From Methanolinea sp. UBA477 (lineage in GTDB: Archaea; Halobacteriota; Methanomicrobia; Methanomicrobiales; Methanospirillaceae), in NCBI GenBank assembly GCA_002509485.1, contig DAWO01000048.1, positions 1,389 to 7,208 of the forward strand: a DNA stretch of 5,820 nucleotides. Direction: 5' to 3'. The translations under genes were made by a program, and so were the position numbers. Of the stretch, positions 1-4,838 are shown piece by piece; the stretch's first letter is position 1, and each line of letters starts with the position of its first letter. The notes under the pieces were generated by a model. The model saw nothing but the letters and a program-made list of their open reading frames with translations, was not told where the DNA came from and searched no databases.

Positions 1-242
1 ACGAAGGCTGCCTGGTGGAATACCCCGTCCGCACCGGAAAACGCATCTTTCAGGAATGCCAGGTCCGTGATGCTCCCCTTCCAAAAGACTGTTTCGGGAT
101 ATTCATCCCGGATCGCATCGATCCTCTCCATGCTGCCTGACGAGAGATCGTCGACGATTGTCACCTCATGGCCTTTTCGGAAAAGACCTTCGCAGAGGTG
201 CGACCCGATGAATCCCGCCCCACCGGTGACAACGTATCTCAT
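1..242 (-). CDS. NAD-dependent sugar-nucleotide epimerase/dehydratase, N-terminal part (runs off left edge)
   Basis: Only the first 80 codons are present; the gene continues beyond position 1. The protein opens with MRYVVTGGAGFIGSHL, the Rossmann dinucleotide-binding motif GxxGxxG at residues 7-13 of the extended short-chain dehydrogenase/reductase family. An acidic pair (D31-D32) at the end of the second strand fits binding of the NAD(H) ribose. GVFHQAA at residues 73-79 matches the conserved strand-4 cofactor-binding motif. The family includes UDP-glucose 4-epimerase, GDP-mannose dehydratase and dTDP-glucose dehydratase; the catalytic YxxxK and substrate-binding part are missing, so the exact substrate cannot be given. 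The ATG at 242 is chosen because the Rossmann strand begins immediately after it, and a GGGAG ribosome-binding-like sequence (251-255) lies 8 bases upstream. An in-frame GTG at 311 is possible but would add an atypical N-terminus. It lies downstream of manC on the same strand, which suggests a surface-glycan or nucleotide-sugar role. Confidence 0.92.
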   Translation of the reverse strand, partial: MRYVVTGGAGFIGSHLCEGLFRKGHEVTIVDDLSSGSMERIDAIRDEYPETVFWKGSITDLAFLKDAFSGADGVFHQAAF

Positions 243-324
243 GGCCGGGTCTCCCGGTTCGCATTCCTTCCAAAGATCATCGCCGTCACTCTTGTTTGGT
301 ATCCGTTCCACTCAGTTTCGCGGT

Positions 325-429
325 TCATCGCATCACGTCCCTCTGATACCCGGCCCCTATTTTTTTAGGTCTGTTGTTCATCGCCGCTTCCTCCACCTTC
401 CCTTTCCTTCCGGCATTTCGGTCTATCAT
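325..429 (-). other. Possible small ORF, 34 codons, unrecognised
   Basis: An ATG at 429 opens a 34-codon frame ending in TGA at 325-327. The peptide starts MIDRNAGRKGK, is rich in Lys and Arg, and has no membrane segment or motif I recognise. An alternative GTG start lies two codons upstream at 435. The ATG sits about 46 bases downstream of the centre of a TATA-like box at 471-478, which would give a leader of roughly 20 bases. No strong ribosome-binding site is visible. It could equally be non-coding leader of the epimerase gene, since an ORF this short is expected by chance. Confidence 0.15.
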
Positions 430-470
430 CGCCACCGCCTGCAGGTCACAGCCGTTTCCTCGTCACTTGC

Positions 471-478
471 GATATACT
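471..478 (-). promoter_or_regulatory. TATA-like box between manC and the epimerase gene
   Basis: On the minus strand this reads AGTATATC, in otherwise GC-rich DNA. It could drive either the possible small ORF (start at 429) or a transcript with a long leader (about 200 bases) for the epimerase gene at 242. There is no supporting evidence beyond sequence and position. Confidence 0.3.
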
Positions 479-503
479 CTCATTCCAGATATCGCAGGAG
501 AGC

Positions 504-526
504 AACCTGGCTTCCATGCCCAGGTT
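504..526 (-). terminator. Stem-loop downstream of manC
   Basis: AACCTGG (504-510) and CCAGGTT (520-526) form a perfect 7-bp stem around a 9-base loop, starting 43 bases after the manC stop codon. On the minus strand it is not followed by a U-rich tract, which archaeal termination normally needs. A 3'-end processing or mRNA-stabilising structure is as likely as a terminator. On the plus strand it is followed by CCTTTTAT, but no plus-strand gene precedes it. Confidence 0.3.
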
Positions 527-569
527 CCTTTTATCGCCCGTTTCTTCGACATCAACAGCGGGTGATCCA

Positions 570-1937
570 TCACCTCTCTTTCTCCCGGTTCCAGTCGTCC
601 TCCCGGCGTTCGATGTCATCCTCGCCGACGTAGTCGCCGGTCTGCACCTCGATGATCTCGAGCGGTTCCCCGCCGTTGTTCGCGAGCCGGTGCCATGCCC
701 CGGCCGGGACAAAGGTGCTCTCGCCGGGCTCCAGCACGAGCTCGTCATCGCCGACCGTCACGTGGGCGACACCTTCGACAACGACCCAGTGCTCGCTCCG
801 GTGGTGATGCCGCTGCAGGGAGAGCCTTCTTTTGGGCAGGACGCTCACCCGCTTTATCTTGTAGGTATCGCCCGGTTCGAGCACGGTGAAAGAACCCCAG
901 GGCCGGTGGACCGTGGAATGGAACTCCGCCCGCTCGTCTCCTTTGCGCCGGAGGAAATCGACCAGGATCCTGACGTCCTCTGCATGGTCGCGGGACGCCA
1001 CCAGGACGGCGTCGTCTGTTGCGATGACCGCCATATTGGAAACACCCGCGGTGAGGACGAGGTGGTCACCGATGACCAGGTTGTTTCGGGAATCATGGCC
1101 GAGGTACTCGCCCTTCACCGCGTTTCCGTCTCCGTTTTTCGGGAAGACCGAGTACAGGGCGTCGAAGGTCCCGAGATCGCTCCAGGCACAGTCAAGAGGG
1201 ACGACCGCTGCCTTCTTCGTCTTCTGCATGATCCCGTAGTCGATCGAGATGGACTCGACCTGTGCGTAGGCCTCGTCTGCCGGCGAGCGGAAAGCCTCAG
1301 CGATACCGGGTGCAAGAGCCGCACATTCCGAGAAGAAGAGCGATGTGTCCAGGAGAAACATTCCCGAGTTCCAGAGATAGCCCCGCTCGACATAGTCCCG
1401 GGCGGTCGCCGGGACAGGCTTCTCGCGGAATTCCTCGACCACGTATCCTTCTCCATTCCCTGCCGACCTTCCCGGCCTGATGTAACCATAGCCGGTATGT
1501 GGGGAACTCGCCTTGATGCCGAAGAGCACAAGGTGGTCGCGGGCGAGAGCCCGGGCATTCGAGAACGCCTGCCTGTACTCATCGCCGGCATCCATCAGGT
1601 GGTCGGAGGGGAGGACCGAGACGTCGGTCGCCCCACAATCCTTCTCGATCACCTGGAGACCGTAATAGATGGCCGGGAGCGTATTCCTCCCCGCCGGCTC
1701 GACGATCACGTGCGCATCAACTCCTGCACTATCGAGCTGGTCCCGCACCAGGAACCGGTGCCGGTCCGAGGTGATCACGTATATCCCTTCGGGTTCGGAG
1801 AAGAAGAGCGCCCTCTTCACCGTCTTCTGGAAGAGCGATTCCCCGGAAAAAAGATCGAGGAACTGTTTCGGGTAATATTCGCGGCTCAACGGAAAGAGCC
1901 TGGTGCCGGAACCCCCGGCCAGTATCAGTGTCTTCAT
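570..1937 (-). CDS. manC: Mannose-1-phosphate guanylyltransferase / mannose-6-phosphate isomerase (bifunctional)
   Basis: This 455-residue protein, a normal length for the family, should make GDP-mannose from mannose-1-phosphate and GTP and interconvert fructose-6-phosphate and mannose-6-phosphate. The N-terminal nucleotidyltransferase domain has the signature LAGGSGTRLFPLSREYYPKQF-like start (residues 6-26), VEPAGRNTLPAI (79-90), LPSDHLM (109-115), the WNSGMFL segment (189-195) and SIDYGIMQ (231-238). The C-terminal type II isomerase domain is a cupin: HRPWGSF (344-350), then SLQRHHHRSEHWVVVEG (373-389) and PAGAWHRL (411-418), supplying the expected metal-binding His, Gln and Glu residues. 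The ATG at 1937 is preferred although the frame stays open 300 bases further upstream: the conserved domain starts right after it, and a TATA-like box sits about 42 bases upstream. GDP-mannose would feed S-layer or archaellin N-glycans or exopolysaccharide. No strong ribosome-binding site is visible. Confidence 0.95.
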   Translation of the reverse strand: MKTLILAGGSGTRLFPLSREYYPKQFLDLFSGESLFQKTVKRALFFSEPEGIYVITSDRHRFLVRDQLDSAGVDAHVIVEPAGRNTLPAIYYGLQVIEKDCGATDVSVLPSDHLMDAGDEYRQAFSNARALARDHLVLFGIKASSPHTGYGYIRPGRSAGNGEGYVVEEFREKPVPATARDYVERGYLWNSGMFLLDTSLFFSECAALAPGIAEAFRSPADEAYAQVESISIDYGIMQKTKKAAVVPLDCAWSDLGTFDALYSVFPKNGDGNAVKGEYLGHDSRNNLVIGDHLVLTAGVSNMAVIATDDAVLVASRDHAEDVRILVDFLRRKGDERAEFHSTVHRPWGSFTVLEPGDTYKIKRVSVLPKRRLSLQRHHHRSEHWVVVEGVAHVTVGDDELVLEPGESTFVPAGAWHRLANNGGEPLEIIEVQTGDYVGEDDIERREDDWNREKER

Positions 1938-1975
1938 GAAATCCGGCCCTAGTTTTGTCATTAGGATATTTACAT

Positions 1976-1983
1976 CATATATG
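1976..1983 (-). promoter_or_regulatory. manC: TATA-like box for manC
   Basis: CATATATG is an AT-rich palindrome centred about 42 bases upstream of the manC ATG at 1937. With archaeal spacing (about 26 bases from TATA centre to start of transcription), the transcript would begin near 1953 with a leader of roughly 16 bases. The in-frame ATG at 1961 would then lie outside the transcript, which supports the 1937 start. Confidence 0.5.
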
Positions 1984-2100
1984 AAGAGGTTTTTGGGAAT
2001 CAGGGGATAATTGCATACCAGAAAGACCGGATCAGTCAAGGATTCTTCCTTAGAGCAGAGGGAGGAGATCACAAGAGGGAACTCACATCGTCCGCCGAAC

Positions 2101-2123
2101 TGCCTCCGGGAAACGGAGAGGCA
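2101..2123. repeat. Bulged hairpin in the divergent intergenic region
   Basis: TGCCTCCG (2101-2108) pairs with CGGA/GGCA (2114-2123) to give an 8-bp stem with a 2-base bulge (GA) and a GGAAA loop. It could be a structured RNA element or a protein site. It lies well upstream of the likely ilvA promoter, so it is unlikely to be in the ilvA leader. Confidence 0.35.
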
Positions 2124-2158
2124 CTGATGCATCGCCCCGGGCTGTAAAATGCCGGAGT

Positions 2159-2178
2159 GATCGATGGGACCCATGATC
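2159..2178. repeat. Inverted repeat, possible operator
   Basis: The sequence GATC-G-ATGGG-A-CCCAT-GATC is a near-perfect dyad: 9 of the 10 left-arm bases are mirrored, with one extra G, around a single central A. It is centred about 80 bases upstream of the ilvA TATA-like box and about 230 bases upstream of the manC start. The one-base centre argues for a DNA-binding site of a dimeric regulator rather than an RNA hairpin. The regulator is unknown. Confidence 0.35.
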
Positions 2179-2244
2179 GGGTAATAGATGAGAGATCCAC
2201 CGGGGCCTGCAAAAGAGGTGGTGCTCCCTGAACTCACCCCCGGG

Positions 2245-2252
2245 ATTTATCA
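2245..2252 (+). promoter_or_regulatory. ilvA: TATA-like box for ilvA (near-leaderless transcript)
   Basis: ATTTATCA is the only AT-rich TATA-like sequence close to ilvA. Its centre is about 31 bases before the ATG, placing the predicted start of transcription within about 5 bases of the start codon. No ribosome-binding sequence is seen between it and the ATG, which agrees with a leaderless mRNA. Confidence 0.4.
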
Positions 2253-2278
2253 GGGGCCACTGCCAAATACCCATTCAT

Positions 2279-3508
2279 ATGGTCTCTCTCACCGATATAC
2301 GGGATGCCGCGGCCGCCATAAAGGACCACGTCATACGGACGCCGCTCGTCTACTCGCCAACCTTCTCAGAGATCACGGGCGCAGAGGTCTACCTGAAGCT
2401 CGAGGCCCTGCAGAAGGCAGGGTCGTTCAAGGTCAGGGGAGCAACGAACCGCATCATCTCCTGCCGGCAGGATACCAGAGAGAAGGGTGTCATCGCAGCC
2501 TCGGCAGGCAACCATGCCCAGGGTGTGGCAGTCGCCGGGAGAATGGCCGGCGTCCCGGTCACCATCGTGATGCCTGAATGGGTCTCTATCTCCAAGCAGG
2601 AGGCGACTGTGGGGTACGGTGCACGAGTCATCCTGAAGGGAGAGACACTGGAAGAGAGCATCGGGCATGCCCGCGGCCTTGCCGAGAATGAAGGCTACAC
2701 CTTCATCCACCCGTACGACGACCCGGCGGTCATCGCCGGCCAGGGGACAGTCGGGCTCGAGATCATGGAAGACCTGCGTGGTGCGGACCACATCATCGTC
2801 CCGGTGGGTGGCGGCGGGCTGATCGCCGGTATCGCTACGGCGGCAAAGGGGATCCGGCCTTCGGTGCAGGTCACCGGGGTGCAGGCCGCCGCATGTCCGT
2901 CAGCCGTTGAGGCAATCAGGCAGGGTCGACCGGTAACGGTTGCATCCGGCCCAACCATCGCCGACGGCATCCGGGTGAAGCGGACTGGCAGGATCGCCTT
3001 TCCGGTGATACGGGACCTCGTCGACCGGGTGGTGCTCGTGGACGAGATGGAGACGCGAAAGGCGGTGGTGCTCCTCCTGGAACGGAAGAAGATCCTTTCA
3101 GAGGGAGCCGGAGCCGTCTCACTTGCCGCCCTGCTGGAGGGAAAGGTGCCAGTCAAGAGAGACGAAAAGGTGGTTGCGGTAATCTCGGGGGGAAACGTGG
3201 ATCCATTCCTGCTGGAACGCCTGCTCCGGGCAGGCCTCTTCGACTCGGGGCGAATCATGCACTGCTCGGTGATCCTGGAGGACGAGTCGCTGACGCTGTC
3301 GGGTCTGCTCCGGCTGCTGGGAGAAGAGGGTGCCACCGTCACGCGGCTTGACCCGGTCAGGGCCGAGCCGGGCCTGCCGCTGCACCAGGTCAGGGTGGCG
3401 CTCGAGCTCGAGATCCGGGGGCCGGATCACCGGGAACGGATCCTCGCATCGCTCATGGAGAAGGGCTATCAGACGGTCCTTCCTGGTTCCCGGGCAGGTC
3501 AATCCTGA
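2279..3508 (+). CDS. ilvA: Threonine ammonia-lyase (threonine dehydratase), ACT-domain type
   Basis: This 409-residue PLP enzyme should deaminate L-threonine to 2-oxobutanoate, the entry step of threonine-derived isoleucine synthesis, and may also act on serine. The fold-type II catalytic domain covers about residues 1-320: the PLP-lysine motif GSFKVRGA (K51 at residues 49-55), ASAGNHAQG (74-82), the glycine-rich phosphate loop PVGGGGLIAG (175-184) and EGAGA (275-279). A C-terminal ACT-like domain (about 327-400, HCSVILEDESLTLSGLL onward) is the usual site of feedback control by isoleucine or valine. The length resembles one-ACT enzymes of about 400-420 residues, not the long two-ACT enterobacterial form or the ACT-less catabolic form. 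The ATG at 2279 gives a typical N-terminus (DIRDAAAAIKDHVIRTPL). No Shine-Dalgarno sequence is visible; a TATA-like box 31 bases upstream suggests a leaderless message. It stands alone on the plus strand, and its 3' end overlaps the convergent Clp1-like gene by 56 bases. Confidence 0.95.
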   Translation: MVSLTDIRDAAAAIKDHVIRTPLVYSPTFSEITGAEVYLKLEALQKAGSFKVRGATNRIISCRQDTREKGVIAASAGNHAQGVAVAGRMAGVPVTIVMPEWVSISKQEATVGYGARVILKGETLEESIGHARGLAENEGYTFIHPYDDPAVIAGQGTVGLEIMEDLRGADHIIVPVGGGGLIAGIATAAKGIRPSVQVTGVQAAACPSAVEAIRQGRPVTVASGPTIADGIRVKRTGRIAFPVIRDLVDRVVLVDEMETRKAVVLLLERKKILSEGAGAVSLAALLEGKVPVKRDEKVVAVISGGNVDPFLLERLLRAGLFDSGRIMHCSVILEDESLTLSGLLRLLGEEGATVTRLDPVRAEPGLPLHQVRVALELEIRGPDHRERILASLMEKGYQTVLPGSRAGQS

Positions 3509-4352
3509 GCGAACCCACGTGGAGGGATGCGACGGCATCCCGGTCAAACGGCGGCGACCGGAAGGTGATCGTGCCCCCGATGATGTCCAGGTTCTCGACT
3601 ATCCCGAGCGTGATCACCATCATCTCGGGATCACAGAGCGCAATGACGAGGTCGCGCCAGTCCTCGTCGCGGAACGTCTCCGGCATCCTGCCATGCACCC
3701 CGATCCCGGCAAGGGACAGTGTACAGGTGGACAGGTCCGAGAAATATCTCTCGAACTTCCTGGTTCGATAGATCCGCCTCCACCCCCTTCTCCGCTCCAC
3801 CACCTGCCCGGAGACCGGAACCGTTTTCGTCTCCATCCGGGGATGGCGGCGGAAGTTGACCGCGATCCCCTCCAGCTCGTGGCCCGACTGGATCGCCACC
3901 AGCATGTCGGGCTGCAGGAGATCGATCATCCGTATATGGAACTCCTGCGCCCCAGGCTCGATGACCCAGCCGGGCGAGTCGATGATCAGGTAGTCCGCCC
4001 CCTCGGCGGCTGCCTTCTCCTTCAGGCGGGCGGTCGCAACGATGTGCTGGAGCGTATGACCGACCGGTGACGTCGATCCAACGAACCGGAGAAAGACCGC
4101 ATCCGGATCCTCCGGTGAATCGCGGTACAGGGCAAGACCCACCGTGGTGGGAGGGCCGATCGACGACTGTCCCGTATCGCAGTCCAGGTATCCGACCGTC
4201 CCCTCGTCTGCCAGTTCCCGGGCGAGGTACCTGCAGAACGTGCTCTTGCCCCGGTCGGTCGCACCCATGACATAAATCACCCTGCAGGGACGGGCTATGG
4301 CAAAACCGAGGATATCTTCCCACTCTTCAAGCGCTCTTATCTGTGCAGCCAC
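3453..4352 (-). CDS. Clp1/Grc3-family polynucleotide 5'-hydroxyl kinase
   Basis: This 299-residue protein belongs to the archaeal Clp1 family, whose members phosphorylate RNA (and often DNA) 5'-hydroxyl ends with ATP or GTP; the biological role in archaea is unsettled but is linked to RNA processing or repair. The P-loop domain shows Walker A GATDRGKST (residues 30-38), the DCDTGQSSIGPP segment (57-68) typical of Clp1/Nol9 proteins, FVGSTSPVGH (90-99), and IIDSPGWV (123-130), which resembles the family's clasp motif. The C-terminal part (about 205-286) fits the smaller beta domain of archaeal members. The start is GTG at 4352: stop codon TGA lies only two codons upstream, and the first possible ATG is inside the P-loop strand. 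A TATA-like box 31 bases upstream suggests near-leaderless transcription. It lies 57 bases after the RsbW-like gene on the same strand but probably has its own promoter. Its last 56 bases overlap ilvA tail to tail. Confidence 0.9.
   Translation of the reverse strand: MAAQIRALEEWEDILGFAIARPCRVIYVMGATDRGKSTFCRYLARELADEGTVGYLDCDTGQSSIGPPTTVGLALYRDSPEDPDAVFLRFVGSTSPVGHTLQHIVATARLKEKAAAEGADYLIIDSPGWVIEPGAQEFHIRMIDLLQPDMLVAIQSGHELEGIAVNFRRHPRMETKTVPVSGQVVERRRGWRRIYRTRKFERYFSDLSTCTLSLAGIGVHGRMPETFRDEDWRDLVIALCDPEMMVITLGIVENLDIIGGTITFRSPPFDRDAVASLHVGSLRIDLPGNQEGPSDSPSP
3524..3541 (+). terminator. Perfect stem-loop just after the ilvA stop codon
   Basis: GGGATGC (3524-3530) and GCATCCC (3535-3541) form a perfect 7-bp stem with a GACG loop, 15 bases after the ilvA stop and inside the 3' coding part of the convergent Clp1-like gene. 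No U-rich tract follows, so it is not a classical terminator, but it could mark or protect the ilvA mRNA end. It may also be a coincidence of coding sequence. Confidence 0.25.
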
Positions 4353-4379
4353 TGATCAGGCGTTTTTGCCGCGGGCAGA

Positions 4380-4387
4380 CATATAGG
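4380..4387 (-). promoter_or_regulatory. TATA-like box for the Clp1-like gene
   Basis: On the minus strand this reads CCTATATG, about 31 bases upstream of the GTG start at 4352, predicting transcription from about 4357 and a leader of about 5 bases. It lies in the 57-base gap after the RsbW-like gene, so the Clp1-like gene may be transcribed independently as well as by read-through. Confidence 0.45.
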
Positions 4388-4409
4388 GATCGATCCGGAT
4401 CATGCGTGA

Positions 4410-4838
4410 TCAATCGCCAGGCCGGTCCGACCGGTTCTTCGCGATGGAGAGGACGTTTTTCCCGTCACTGTACTCGTATCCGACCTCGTCCATCGTCTTT
4501 TTGATGATAAATACCCCGAGACCCCCGACCTTTCGCTGATCAACGTCGTCGCAGAGGTCGGGGGGCTCAACCGTCAGCGGGTTGAAAGGCTTACCCGAAT
4601 CCTTGAGTGACACGATGACCCTTTCAGGGGATACCGCAAGTTCGATCTCGATCTGACCCTCCTCTTCCCCGTACCCGTGCAGGATGATGTTGCTGCAGGC
4701 CTCGTCCACGGCAAGACCCACCTCGAAGATCTCCTTTTCGGAGAACCCCTGCCCGGCGAGGTGCTCCCCGATGAACTCGGCAATGGTGGGGAGGTTCTCC
4801 TTTCTCGCTTCCAGGACGAGTGCATGCCTTTCGGTCAT
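4410..4838 (-). CDS. RsbW-like anti-sigma-factor-type serine/threonine kinase (HATPase_c_2)
   Basis: This 142-residue protein is close to the size of bacterial RsbW/SpoIIAB, which bind ATP, phosphorylate a STAS-domain antagonist on serine or threonine, and sequester a partner protein. The GHKL ATP site is intact: N-box AVDEACSNIILHGYG (residues 43-57, with the E46 and N50 pair), G1 box DSGKPFNP (80-87) and G2 box GGLGVFIIKK (105-114). There is no phospho-acceptor histidine region or membrane segment, so it is a small cytoplasmic kinase rather than a two-component sensor. The ATG at 4838 overlaps the TGA of the upstream phosphatase gene as ATGA, and an AAGGT sequence (4848-4852) lies 9 bases before it, indicating translational coupling. 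Archaea have no sigma-70-type factor, so the usual partner cannot apply; an unknown target is likely. No STAS antagonist is visible in the window. Confidence 0.92.
   Translation of the reverse strand: MTERHALVLEARKENLPTIAEFIGEHLAGQGFSEKEIFEVGLAVDEACSNIILHGYGEEEGQIEIELAVSPERVIVSLKDSGKPFNPLTVEPPDLCDDVDQRKVGGLGVFIIKKTMDEVGYEYSDGKNVLSIAKNRSDRPGD

Larger units (their letters stand above)
243..569. other. Intergenic region between manC and the epimerase gene
   Basis: This 327-base stretch has no convincing protein gene. It contains a perfect stem-loop (504-526), a TATA-like box on the minus strand (471-478), a possible 34-codon minus-strand ORF (325-429) and a run of seven T on the plus strand near 361-367. 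The gap is wide for an operon, so the epimerase gene may have its own promoter here rather than depend on read-through from manC. Confidence 0.6.
1938..2278. other. Divergent intergenic region between manC and ilvA
   Basis: This 341-base region separates two divergently transcribed genes. It holds a TATA-like box for each direction (1976-1983 minus, 2245-2252 plus), a bulged hairpin (2101-2123) and a long inverted repeat with two GATC ends (2159-2178). The manC frame is open through most of it, but the would-be extension resembles no nucleotidyltransferase N-terminus, so I treat it as non-coding. I do not recognise a known riboswitch class. Confidence 0.6.

Noticed and set aside
359..368. Run of seven T on the plus strand considered as a terminator
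   Set aside because: No plus-strand gene precedes it; on the minus strand it is an A-run and cannot act as a U-rich terminator.
561..574. Palindrome GGTGAT-CC-ATCACC across the manC stop codon
   Set aside because: The two-base centre is too tight for an RNA hairpin with its full stem, and short dyads like this are expected by chance in GC-rich DNA.
516..1952. A 478-codon plus-strand open frame opposite manC
   Set aside because: It is antisense to a strongly conserved enzyme, resembles no family and is explained by GC-rich codon bias leaving the opposite strand free of stops.
2197..2221. CCACC/GGTGG pairing with a 15-base loop upstream of ilvA, considered as part of a riboswitch
   Set aside because: The stem is only 5 bp with a long loop, matches no known riboswitch core, and lies upstream of the likely start of transcription.
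2695..3342. A 215-codon minus-strand open frame opposite ilvA
   Set aside because: Its Ser/Arg/Thr-rich composition is that of an antisense shadow, with no recognisable domain.
3330..4070. A 246-codon plus-strand open frame overlapping the end of ilvA and most of the Clp1-like gene
   Set aside because: It is Pro/Arg/His-rich with no motif and lies in shifted frames over two well-supported genes.
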